NCBI GenBank assembly: GCA_012845835.1
Contig: JABAKD010000005.1
Span: forward strand, 11,576,705 to 11,640,704
DNA from: Undaria pinnatifida
Taxonomy: Eukaryota > Sar > Phaeophyceae > Laminariales > Alariaceae
Direction of reading: 5' to 3'
Length of the DNA stretch: 64,000 bases
The notes beneath the pieces were generated by a model, which searched no databases, was not told where the DNA came from, and worked only from the letters and a program-made list of their open reading frames with translations. Both the position numbers and the translations under genes were made by a program. This document shows positions 9,541 to 19,658 of the stretch, piece by piece. Numbering within the stretch: the stretch's first letter is position 1; each line of letters starts with the position of its first letter.

Positions 9541-10827
9541 GGGGCTCTGAGCTGTTTCTGCTTGACGAGAGGCGCGATTCTTCCGTAATTTTATGGGAAT
9601 AGCTTCCAGCTGATCAGGCTGGAGGCCGTGGAGTCACCACTGGCCCGTCGCGCATTGTCGGATCTTCTTCCTGTGCCACTGGGGCAGACGTAGCCTGAAA
9701 CACGTGGGTTAGCGTGTTAAAAGACGAAGCAGGGTCCGTAAACCCTGTGGGCGTCTTCTGGAGCGGGGCTCGGGCACGGCAATAATATTTTTACCCGAGG
9801 AGGCTCTCTTCCGTTATGTCTCTTGGAGAAGAGAGACGACGTAGCTAATCTTGTCGACTCCTCCTTGATAGAAAAAAGGACAGAGCGCCCGCTCTTATCG
9901 CGAGCAAACACCGGATCGAGCCTCGCAAAATATCTCGGTGTTTTAGTGTTGGCCTTCCCACACCTCAAATCGACCGCCACCTCGTGGTCAGAAAAAGTGT
10001 TTCGAGGGTCGACCGTCCCACACCTCAAACCGACCGCCACCGCCTGGTCAGGGAGAGGGGGAGATGCACACATACGCGTAAAAAGGCGACGCGCTGTCGC
10101 TGCAGCTATATTGTTGCGCGGCGCGTACCTAGAGGGGGAGCGCGCAAAGCGTAGGCTCCTGTGCCATGGTTGATGGGGGCGGCGTTTGGAGCGCGTACCC
10201 CCATTGCTGAGTTTATGCCGCGGCTGAGGGAAACGGCGCTGGAAGCGCGGTTCCCGTTGCCGAACTCAGACCATGACCGAGGGGAACGTCGCTGAAAGCG
10301 CGCGTTCTCGCCGTCGAAAAAGAAAGAAAGAAAAGAAAAAAATTACCAGGCTGGAGGAAACCACGCTTGAAGCGCTAGTTTCCGCCGCCGGTACTACGCC
10401 GTGAGAATCGTCCGCAAACGGCGTAGGAGCCCGTGGGCTCTTGACAGAGGCAGTGTGTGCTGCATTACTGGACAGACTAGCAACAGAACACGAGCATCTT
10501 CTGAAACCGAAATAGGTACCCCCCGACAGTGTTATCGACGGTGCCGTACCGCCGTCGAGCTGTCGATTGCCGTTACGGAATGTGCCAGGTTGGCGCGCAT
10601 ATTTATTTTCGCCCGGGTTGTGGGCGGCTCCAAAGCGCATTCGAGAAGCGGGAGCGGGGGCAGAAGAGGCGGGCGAGCGCAGGATATCACCATGGTGATC
10701 CGACGTCTATGTGGCATCGTTGTGACAGTCTACCTGGCCCTGATCCTGAAAGATAGCGACGATTCTTCTTGTGGTTGTACGGGCGAGAAGATTTGTCGTC
10801 TCGGCGGTAGCAGACCATGCGTGTTTG
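9541..10827. other. gypsy interior without a recognised domain; two small tandem repeats
   Basis: Reverse transcriptase would be expected around here but no YxDD-type motif or RNase H block was found on -. A 2-copy repeat lies at about 9955-10055 (CCCACACCTCAAAYCGACCG, CTGGTCAG). A ~70-bp repeat of about four copies lies at 10165-10385 (core GGAAACGGCGCTGGAAGCGC, alternating GAACGTCGCTGAAAGCGC and GAAACCACGCTTGAAGCGC). A perfect palindrome GGATCACCATGGTGATCC sits at about 10683-10700. Confidence 0.5.
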
Positions 10828-12918
10828 TCAACGTCGGTGTGCGTCATCGTCGCCAAGTTGGCCAGGTTCAGGCTTCAAGCAGCCACTCGCAGTAATTAAA
10901 GGATGCCTACAATGCTTGAAGAAATGGTTGTCTTCGTGGCAGTTGAGGCAAAGCCCCCGGTTTTCTCGGAGGGCATTAGCGCGAGGTGAAAGGAGGCCGC
11001 TCCAAAGGGGAGGGTCGTCTGTCTTAAACGAGGCCTTAACGGCGAAAACTTCTGCATAATGATGCTCTTCGAGTGGCCAGCAGTTCGATGTGTGGTCAAG
11101 CCAAGGGTCAGATGAATCATCGATGGGCATGACAGTTGAATGATGGCTCGATCCCGTCTGCCACGAAAGCGACTGGGACGGCACTCGGCCCTGGCCGCGC
11201 CCATGATCGGCGGGCCGGGGCCCCGACAGGGCGCATGACCGCGCTCCCGTCGAAGAAACAGGGAGAGAAGAAAATGTTTCGCCGTTGACGGCAGGTGTCT
11301 TATTAGTCACTAAACGCCCGCCACATAGCATCCAACGAGGCGTATGGCCGCGGGTTTGTTGCCTTCGAACCAGGGTACAACCCAGGCAGGAGAGCCGGAA
11401 ATTGCTTATTCGCCGCCACCCGAACCACCTCCAACACCACATCCGTCCCCGGAGACAAAACACGCTCACTCCGCGTGGCGGTCGGCATAAGCACGCGAGA
11501 CTCCACTGAAATCAGAAAAAGGCATGTCGTTACACATTCCAAAAGTATGCAACTTAGTGTAGCCCTCCTCCGTGTCAACCCCGTCGAAGTGCGTGATCAG
11601 CAGACGCAACAGGAGGGTGAAAGCCTCAGGCAGATGCTCCTCCTGCCATGGCTCTTGACATTTTTTGCCTGCTACCACGACCACCTCGCTGTGGTCCGTG
11701 CTCGAGGACGAAGACGAGCGGGAGGAGGTTGACGAGCCGTCCCACGCTGAACGTCCTCTCGCGCCGTTCCTCTGCCAGAGCGGCGGCCAACTGCCCCGGT
11801 TGTTGGACCGAAGTTGCCCCCTCGGCGGCGCCCTCAGGCACACCAGCACCCAATGCGCTGTCACCCCCCGCGGCGGTGGTGGTGGTCGCCACCCCCACCA
11901 TTTTTGCCGCCACCCCCACGGTTGCGGTCCCCGCGGTCGCGACTGTCGCGACATTTTCCCCGGTTTCGTTCTGCCAACTCTTCCTCCGGGGTCCGGCCAA
12001 AAGACAGGTTCGGGGTCCTCGTCGTGGGCTATCAGCAGGGCCTTGACGAGGGCAAGGGTCGGGGCTGCTCTCGTCTGTCTAGCATAGGGCGTACAATCCA
12101 CGCGAGCCCAGGCCGCCTTCACTGGGGACGTCCGCTTGCCGCGACGCCGGCCTCTCTGACGGGAGGAGGGTGCAGGCCGTTTCCACCACCGCGGTCGCCA
12201 ACGCTGAGGAGACGTCTGCCCTCGGTGCAGACGCCATGCACGCGACGACGCCCTTGAAGAAGGCGTCGTTCCCGGGTCGTGGTCGCTGGGATGCGACACC
12301 CTGCGGGCGCAACGAAGGCAAGGGGGCCGCGTTAGCTCCCGCCGCAGCCGACGCAACTGATTGAGCGAGGGCTTGTTGCGCCCTCTTCGCAACCAGGGAC
12401 GACTCCCGCGCAGCGGTCTTCGCCTGCTCGATATCTTCGTTAAACCGACGTCGGCGTGCTATCGTCTGGTTGGCGTCGTCGAGCGCCCGCTGGGCCCGCG
12501 CCGCCGCGTATGCCAAGTCCAAGGGGGCGGCATGGGCGCCCCGGTCCCGGGAGCTCTGGGGGTGGCGCTCTGTCGAGCGCGGAGAGCCCAGGTGGCGGCG
12601 GTGGTGCCCTGTCGAGGGCGGGGGGGGCAGCTGGTGGCGCTCTCCCGGGGCTGGCGAGAGCTGGCGTCTAGACGCCCCCGAGTCCGGTGGGGGTTGGTCC
12701 GTCTTCTTTACAGCGCGAACCAGCGAATCGACCCGCTTGGTTGGTGGGAACGGGTGGAGGTATGGTGCTCCGTCTTCTGTCTCGTCACCGGAACCCGCCA
12801 CCGGTGGTTCCCCCTGTCTCGAGTCGCGGGATCTCGAGCGAGCTCTCCCTGTCTCGTGGGCATCCAGGTTGGGGTGCGTGGAAGACCTCAGCCAGCCCCG
12901 AGTAGCCCCCATCGTCAC
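10828..12918 (-). pseudogene. gypsy gag: coiled coil, capsid-like region, CCHC zinc knuckle (several frameshifts)
   Basis: The first frame (12918-12079) starts with an Arg/Ser/Pro-rich segment, then an Ala/Gln/Arg-rich helix (ARAQRALDDANQTIARRRRF to AKRAQQALAQSVASAAA) that looks like a coiled coil. In another - frame, FTLLLRLLITHFDGVDTEEG and MPFSDFSGVSRAYADRH resemble a retrotransposon capsid segment. After a shift near 11470 it continues LSPGTDVVLEVVRVAANKQF. After another shift a zinc knuckle reads CLNCHEDNHFFKHC (CX2CX4HX4C) at about 10985-10935. Gag forms the particle and the knuckle binds RNA. At least three frame changes show that it is not translatable as one protein. Confidence 0.7.
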
Positions 12919-12944
12919 TGGTGGACATGGTGCCTAGGTGTAGT

Positions 12945-13080
12945 GAAGGGGGGGGGGGGGAGAGGAACGACGCGTGAAGAAGCTATGGAGACAGATAAGT
13001 TGTTGTGGTGTTCCTGCTCTAAAGAGCGGTATATCTGTGTTTCAGCAAACAGCAACAATATGGGCCTTGACTCCGTCCAG
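12945..13080. other. G-run and short intergenic stretch
   Basis: A run of G at about 12949-12960 and a short unassigned sequence separate the gag start from the 84-bp minisatellite. If this is the gypsy leader, no primer binding site is evident. Confidence 0.3.
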
Positions 13081-13880
13081 CCTCAATGATGGTAGCAGCC
13101 ACGTCAACTAGCCGTATAAGAGGAGTACAGCAGTAACAAGGTACCAATCATCATAACCGCAACGTAAGAGCAGCGCCCAGTCTGACCGTAGGGTATATGG
13201 GTAACGCCCGCACGAACCGCAGTTCAAGGAGTCAAAACTGGGCAGCACTGACCCTAACCGCAGTGCAGGGGGTGCAACACAGTAAGGGTACGTCTGCAGC
13301 CATCACATTTAGACAGGCATCATTCAACCTAGGCGGGGGGGGGTAGCACAGGAAAGCGTCGCCCAAAACGCCCACGCTCATCGGACCAAAACAGGCAGCA
13401 CTTACCCTAGGTGTAGTGTAGGGGTTATCACAATAAAGGTTCGCCCAACACGCCGACGCTCATCGCACCAAAACAGGCAGCATTTAACTTAGATGTGGTG
13501 TAGGGGTGGAAGCGCAGTGAAGGGTCGCCCAACACGCTGACACTCATCGCACCAAAACAGGCAGCATTTACCCTAGGTGTAGTGTAGGGGTGGAAGCACA
13601 GTGTAAGATCGCCCAACACGCTGACACTCATCGCACCCAAACGGGCAGCATTTACCCTAGGTGCAGTGTAGGGGGGGAGCACAGTGAAGGATCGCGCAGC
13701 CAACCGTATAAAAATGGGCAGCATCTGCCCCCACAGCAGTAGTGTGGTGGGGGGTAGGACAGTATAAGTTCGCGCACCAACCGTATATTAAAAAAAAACG
13801 GGCAGTATAACCCCCCCAAACAAAGTAGTTTCCCCCGACCGCACTGAAGGGGGACGGTCGCGCCTGCAGTAGTGCTGATT
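13080..13880. repeat. minisatellite, ~84-bp unit
   Basis: Units of about 83-84 bp share GGCAGCATTTACCCTAGGTG, TAGTGTAGGGGTGGAAGCAC, TCGCCCAACACGC and GACRCTCATCGCACC. Clear copies start near 13387, 13470, 13553 and 13637, with more diverged copies on both sides (from about 13239, and 13715-13880). Short peptide frames on both strands across it are products of the repeat period and are not called. Confidence 0.85.
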
Positions 13881-15330
13881 GCTGCAGTATCACTGCTGTG
13901 TTCACAGGTAACGGTAATTTCAACCGCACCAAGATGGGTAGTGTAGTACTAACACCAGCTGTAGAAAAATGTGCACGCCCACAGTCGAATGGAAAGGTTG
14001 TTTGCCCCCAAAGGTACCGCTTTAAACGGGCTGTTCTCCACTGCACTAGTAAAAACTGTGAAGCGCAGTATCTCCGCGAACTGTGTAGTAAGCGCTCTGT
14101 AACGGGCAGTAGCTGTCCGAACATGTGCAGAGAAGAAAAAAAATTTCCAGCGTAGACCCTAGCAATATCGTGAAGGGCAGCACATGTACAGGCAGGAAGA
14201 CGGCCTAACGCCCGGACAGCTGAAAATAAAATCCGTACCCACTCCCACCGATAAAGGGACAGTTACGTTGACAGCAGTGCGGAGTGCCGCACGGTCACAG
14301 CTGTGCATACACAGAAAGTGGCATTATAGTCCCCGCGTACCCATGAATGGGAGAATATAGGGCATCGCACACACCAACAGCTTTGCCCAAAAAGCCAGCA
14401 CAGAGTTTCGGCGTTCACTAGGTTCAAGTTCTAGTCACGGAGGGGCCAGGACGAAAAAAAAAACCTCTCGAATCGAACTTGCAAGGAGCACTCGCACAGC
14501 AGTGGGGGGTGTCAGAGCTGTGGTGCTGTAACTGGGGACGCTGGGGCAGTGAAGGGTCGAGCTATGTGGTGTATGAGCAGGAGCAAAGTAGGCGGCTTGG
14601 CTGCTGTACAGTGACTTCTACAGCAGAGAATCCGGCGGTATATGGCAGGCATTGACAGCGAGACCATTGTGCTGCACTGTAGTTGGCACCTCTGCAAAAA
14701 TGATGGTGGTTGAAGCTACGCGACGAACAGCAGTAGTGGAACGCTGTTGATGGAGAAAGATCGGAGAGGGGTCCGAGGTGCCAAATTCGTAGCTTGTACT
14801 AATTTCGGCAGAAAGGGGGCACAAGGGCAGCTGCTTGTTCGACGCACAAGAATGATCGACGTACATACTGAAACCCATACGATGACGCGTGTACTGGAAA
14901 ATTCGCTAAACGAAAAAGCCCAAACATTCCACGAGCACCGCCTGTTTCTTCCCAGGTAGATCACAAGGAAGGAGCCCCGACATGAGCTCCTAGAGCACGG
15001 TGCCCGTAGTCCAAGGGGGTCCCGCGAAGGACGGTCTGGCACCGACAGCAAGGATGTGCTGGGCGATGGGCTCTCTCAGCGAGCGAAGTCCCCTTCGAAT
15101 GCGATTCGAAGGGTTGATTCCAGTATGCTTGTCCGTGGCATGTCGTGCATATGCCTCCGAGCCCCAAAGCGCGAAAAAAAAGTACGAGTCGATGGCCGAT
15201 CTTGGGGCTTGTGCTGGCAACTCGCGGATATGTGCTGTGCAACATGCTGGCAGAGCGCGGAGCAAACAAGTCTGATGGGTGGGGCTCGGGCAGTTCCACT
15301 GCGGAGTGGTCTATGACCAGCTGGCGGTGA
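13881..15330. other. no recognised gene
   Basis: Several frames are open here but none shows a recognisable domain. Occasional words such as GGGCAGTA, CAGCAGT and ACAGTG echo the preceding minisatellite up to about 14560, so the first half is probably diverged satellite. Confidence 0.4.
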
Positions 15331-15339
15331 ACTGATGCG

Positions 15340-15548
15340 GCCAAAGGCCGGGACGAGGGGTGTGCTCCAAAGAGCAGTGTCGTCCGCCCGTACTCGGAAA
15401 GTGTCCTCTGTGTGGTGCGTGCCCAGCAACCAACAGGAGGGACCAAAATTCGAGACGAGGAGTGTGCTCCGCAGAGCAGGGTCGTCCGCACGTACTTGGA
15501 AGGTGTCGTCCGTGTGGTACGTGCGCGGCGACCAACAGGAGGGGCCCC
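15340..15548. repeat. two-copy tandem repeat, ~108 bp
   Basis: Copy 1 (about 15352-15440) and copy 2 (about 15458-15545) share GTGTGCTCCAAAGAGCAG or GTGTGCTCCGCAGAGCAG, GTCGTCCGC, TACTYGGAARGTGTC, CGTGTGGTACGTGC and CCAACAGGAGG. In one + frame they encode a duplicated Cys-rich peptide, but no family is recognised. Confidence 0.75.
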
Positions 15549-15692
15549 TGCCATCTCACTGCTGTTGTGGTCGCCGTTGTAGGAGGAAGGGCGCTCCCTC
15601 CATTGAGAAGCCACCCGAGAAGGAACAGGGGTCGTGGGCTCGATGGAAAGCAAAAGCAAAATCGCTACGAAAAAAAAATCGGAGAGACCGGG

Positions 15693-15962
15693 AGACCAAG
15701 GCTACGGTAGGGGGGGTACCCCCTTTTTCACTGGCGTGTTTGAGCCACTCGCACGAGTAGCTCTGTACCCTACGGATGAAGATGGGTTAGGAACTTGGTT
15801 TGCCGCAGCGTAGATCACCTTTGCATTGCAGATTGATTTCGTCAATGCAAAACATAAAGAAAACGTAAGATTGCATAGTAACAAAGGGGTTACTCGCGCG
15901 AGTGACCCCTAGCCACTGAAATAAAAGGCCCAAAAGGGGACCCCCTACCGTAGCCTGGGTCG
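15693..15962. mobile_element. MITE family X, copy 1
   Basis: The left end reads AGACCAAGGCTACGGTAGGG and the right end, reverse-complemented, reads GACCCAGGCTACGGTAGGGG, giving ~22-bp imperfect terminal inverted repeats. The interior carries AGCCACTCGCACGAG on the left and the palindrome-containing GGTTACTCGCGCGAGTGACC on the right. Related copies lie at 33630-33912 and 20336-20490. No coding capacity. A DNA transposon derivative is inferred from structure only. Confidence 0.75.
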
Positions 15963-16006
15963 GGAGAACGCTGCCACAATAGCATATCAAGCTCGACGAC
16001 GCCACT

Positions 16007-16277
16007 TGTGAAATTAAAGGTGGGGGACACAGAGTGCCCCCTGCAGGTCTGCCAATTGAGCAGGTCCTCGGAGAGTACTCACTTTCGTTCCTTCGTAGAG
16101 ATGTAGCTTTATTCGTTTCCACCAGAGCCCGGGATAGCTTCTGAGATCGGAGGCGCGTGCCTCCGATCTAATTCCTAACTTCCCCGAATATAAACCGCCA
16201 ACCTTATCATACGAAACCCATCCCAAATGATCTCAAATTCGGATACCTACCTGTGGCCTTTCGAGGCCGTATCTTAA
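16007..16277 (+). repeat. module A (solo-LTR-like, TG..CA), copy 2
   Basis: This segment (TGTGAAATTAAAGG to TCTTAACA) is nearly identical to 3518-3787, differing by a few bases and a 3-base indel near 16251. It is immediately followed by ATAGCC, the continuation of the family-B copia LTR. Confidence 0.75.
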
Positions 16278-16702
16278 CAATAGCCAGTATGAGTCCATGT
16301 TCAATAGCACTGCACTTGTACGTCGTAGATCATCGTAGATCTGTTATGTGTCGGTTGGTATGTAACGTGCGTATGAATATGCGGAGGAATTACTTCTGTA
16401 GGATTCTCTGTTGCCTTGAGTAGCCCACTGTCTCGTGTGGATTCTTCTGGATTGTCTAGCATCGTAGCCATCCTGGTCATCTCCAGTACCCAGCCAACTT
16501 CTGGACTCCTGCATAGTGTGCGGTTTATCTGTGTGTGTTGGCCACATAAGCGCCAGTGTTTACAACATCTTTACATCTTCTCCTCAACACGGAAGCACTC
16601 AAGTCTTTCAGGCTATCCACTGCACAGTGTCACCAACCCGACTAGCGTCGGGGACACAGCCTCTCTGCCACCGTGCTGGGGTATACCACAATATCCATCA
16701 TA
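16278..16702 (+). repeat. solo copia LTR (family B), 5'-truncated
   Basis: From ATAGCCAGTATGAGTCC to the end AATATCCATCATA it matches the LTRs of the complete copia element (39800-40279 and 46243-46724) in the opposite orientation. The LTR 5' end is missing because module A and flanking sequence replace it. No internal retrotransposon sequence is attached, so this is a solo LTR formed by recombination or truncation. Confidence 0.85.
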
Positions 16703-17659
16703 AATTTGTACATATATATCCTGCTACATATATACCGGAGTTCACACAAGATTATTCACGTACACCATGGGTATTACGTGACATGCGTAGGTATGAGAGG
16801 GGTACACCTACGCAACACGTACCTGGCAGGGTCATGACGATGCGGCACATTGCTTTATCACGGAAGCGGTATCGTGTCATACCATTTCACGATATTAATT
16901 GCAGTTCGAGTAAGTAGCCGACAAGGAGAAGTCGACAGGAACAAGTAACACGCACACGCATGCATGATATGGTACAGTCGAATTTGGCATCCAGATAATA
17001 AAATACGGAGGTGCTATTATGTGCCCGGTATAATAAGGATACCTGGTGTTATACGCGGAGTATGTGGATCATACGACGTGCGTTTAAGTGAGCAAATACT
17101 TTATGGACAAAGCATCAAGACATTTGAGGAGACGGCACGAAAGCACATACATATATGGGCAGCGATGATCATGAATGCGGGTGGCCCAATATCATCAAAT
17201 GGTATAGACACGAGTGTGTGGGGGTGAACGATACCGTTGATATAAACCTGGTACCTGGCGAGGTATAAATGGAGAATCCACGTGGCCAGCCAACGTTGTA
17301 TAAATATGTTATCGTGTTTTTGGTGTGTGGGTTATCTTACCCCTTGTTTGTATATATACGAAGAATGGGCTCGGCTACCCAAGATTTATAGGTGCGTGTA
17401 CAGGTTGTACAGAGTCTTTGCAGGACGGTCTCACAATAACCGACGCGAGACCATAAAGTACGAGGGGATCCAAATTGGGGTTACTGGGGTAATTAATGAA
17501 GATGGAAAAAAAAATAAAGTAAGATTAAATCAATATAATTTTATTGCTTTTCGGTGTCGCCTATACCACGACTGGAACGTCGAACCATGCGGCTCGCAAG
17601 TAGCCAAAAAGGCAAAGCTTCTCCAAGATCTTATACATAGGTCGTCGGCCGAAGTTAAC
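16703..17659. other. no recognised gene
   Basis: AT-richer sequence with a 134-codon open frame at 17282-17686 (+) that I cannot assign. It lacks recognisable domains, and codon use gives no clear support. Confidence 0.35.
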
Positions 17660-18400
17660 AGTAATAACATCAACAGCCAAACGTAGTTGTCATGGAGGGG
17701 TTGGTAAATACCTCACCCACACAGAGAGTGAGGGAGTACTTGTCCAGACAGTTACAACAGCGAGTGCGACGAACGGCATCACGACGTGTGGGGGGGCGGG
17801 GGGCGACTATAAATAGGACGATGACCAAACCGACAGTCTACGGCCAAGTAAAGCCACGGGTCAGTTAACAGTGTCGTTATCAACAACACAAAATCATGAT
17901 TGTCAAAAACTGAGGGCTGGGTAAACACTTCACCACAACGGAGAGTGAAAGGCGTACTTATCCAAACAGTTATCACAGCGAGTCCGGCGAACGGCACCAC
18001 GGTGTGTGGGGGGGAGCCGACTATCGATAGGACAATAACCAAGCAAACAGTTTAACAATAATGATAAAATAAAACCACGGGTCACGTTCGGAAGGGTCTA
18101 TCTCAAAAATACTTCGCAACTATGGACGGATGTGTGACGCTGGAAAGTTTCAGAGAGTTTTATTGTGGCGAGTCCGGCAAGATATACTAAAAAAAGGGAT
18201 GACGGATATCGGGTCAGATTATAGCAACGACACCTAACAACAAATCAGCTGGTTTCAGACGTGCCTTGTGCGCGCTTTCACACAGTGTCGGTCTGAATAA
18301 AATACTTCGCCGCTACGAATGGATGTGTGAGGGCGGCAGATTAAGTTATGGTGGCAAGTCCAAGTATGAGATGACGACACGACTGTGTCGGATCTTGAGT
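17660..18400. repeat. degenerate tandem repeat, ~200-bp unit, about four copies
   Basis: Units 1 (about 17660-17855) and 2 (about 17860-18065) share CCACGGGTCAGTTAACAGT, GGTAAAYACYTCACC, GAGAGTGARRG, CAGTTAYMACAGCGAGT, CGAACGGCAYCACG, GTGTGGGGGGG and CGACTATMRATAGGAC. Two shorter, more diverged units follow (18085-18240 and 18295-18400) with AATACTTCGC, GGATGTGTGA and GGCGAGTCC. Confidence 0.8.
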
Positions 18401-19574
18401 TAGGGGGTGACACAGACACTTGGCGGTACAGTTTGAGCGCCATACACACCGGTTGTTGACCTCGCTAGAAAAGAGCATATGCGGGTCTGGGGGAGCAGAT
18501 GATAGGGGAACAGACGACGTGTCCCATCATCTTGGCTCATTAGATGACACACCTCGTACCTGGAACACGATAGGGGTGTAAGGTGTGAGAATTCGAAAAA
18601 AACAACCAAAAAAACATCTCCTGTAGCACGGCCACCAAAACCACTACACCCCCGGCGTTCACAGCGAGAAGGGTTGCGACGACAAGTACCGATTTGGCAC
18701 AACCTGGACGCTCGTCTCGACGCCACGTTTCTGGAAACCGGTCACGTCCAGCTCGAGCCATCAAATATGCAACAGAAGAAGAAGCTAACACAGCAGTACA
18801 CATCGGGCAGACAAAATAGACGCAATATATTTATTGAAAGCATGCACGCATCTCGCATATGAAGGGAATTTTCTCCAAGGCCAAACGAAATGCCTTCCGG
18901 TCTAGGTCGCCTCTCTCCCTCGTGCTCGCGTCGCCACTGGTACAGTGCGGTACATGCGGTACGTGTACCACGTATGTACATATTATAGGCCGTTTGCGTT
19001 CGAAGAAGCAACCAAAACACAAATAAAACGAATCGTTGCCGTGCTACCACCAAAAGCGCAACAGCGCGGCGTTCGCTGCAAACTTGAGGCGTGTTGCGAG
19101 CGAAAGAGTATCGATTTTAGCGCAAGCTAGTACGTTAGCAATAACTGAGGCACGTGTTCCACGCAGAAGCAGCAGGCCGTTCGTTCGAAGAACAAACCGA
19201 AACGCCAACAACGAAAGAAACTCAGCCAAGTGGCCACCAAACGCCACAAAAATGTCGATGCGAATTGCGATGAAATATGTTTCACGAGATGGCCAACGTT
19301 TGCCTAATTATTTCGACTTAGGATTTGTGGAAAACGGACACGTACGGCACTTGCAATCATAGTTGTTCCACGGCATGTGTTACCAATAACACATTACACG
19401 GTACCCAGCGGGCAGACGAAGAAAGAGGCATATTAGCTGATGGGACGCTGTACGCACCCCGCAATGACGAGTTTAGTTTGCCAGCGTATAGAATACCTCG
19501 CGGTCATTTTCACTCTCTCTTTCCTTCCTCACTGACATTGTGGTACTGTCCGAACTACGTTTGTCTCCCTACAG
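18401..19574. other. no recognised gene; local duplication
   Basis: A ~185-bp spaced duplication is visible around 18985 and 19170 (GGCCGTTYGCGTTCGAAGAA-like words followed by AACCRAAACRC). Otherwise nothing is recognised. Upstream exons of the POMP-like gene, which must exist because the exon at 19575 begins mid-codon, were not found here. Confidence 0.4.
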
Positions 19575-19658
19575 GTGCGATCCGAGTAACTAGGGGTCAG
19601 GGGCTTTACGTTGACGTCGTCAACGCTGCCTTCGTCAACAACTCAGCAACGGTTGGAG
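19575..19658 (+). CDS. POMP-like gene, exon a (84 bp)
   Basis: Acceptor CCCTACAG precedes it and GTAATT follows. It encodes one repeat, AFVNNSATVGG, opening with GAIRVTRG when the first base is supplied by an earlier exon. Its length is a multiple of three and both ends are phase 1, so it is a symmetrical module. Confidence 0.72.

Larger units (their letters stand above)
4643..12918 (-). mobile_element. decayed Ty3/gypsy (chromovirus-like) retrotransposon carrying a NADAR domain
   Basis: Read on -, the order is gag N-terminus with coiled coil, capsid-like segment and CCHC knuckle (12918-10828), a region of unclear coding with tandem repeats, a NADAR domain (8892-8430), a proline-rich linker, zinc-binding plus integrase core (7139-5297), then chromodomain and a Tudor-like domain (5296-4643). 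A chromodomain after integrase is the hallmark of chromoviruses. Reverse transcriptase and RNase H were not recognised in any frame between gag and integrase. They are either deleted or too decayed to see, so this may be a non-autonomous derivative. LTRs were not found. Grouping the blocks as one element rests on strand, order and spacing. Confidence 0.75.

Noticed and set aside
10683-10700. Palindrome GGATCACCATGGTGATCC as an operator
   Set aside because: Lies inside decayed gypsy sequence without a promoter; a regulatory role cannot be supported.
13240-13720. CRISPR-like regular repeats
   Set aside because: Units of 84 bp are contiguous with no unique spacers, and the genome is eukaryotic. 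The same applies to the 41-bp and 165-bp arrays.
14961-15659. 232-codon frame on -
   Set aside because: Covers the 108-bp tandem repeat and has no recognisable domain; competing frames on + are equally open.
17140-17227. NAGGPISSNG as an upstream POMP exon
   Set aside because: Only a short chance-level match; no acceptor/donor with the required phase and no F.NN.A partner motif.
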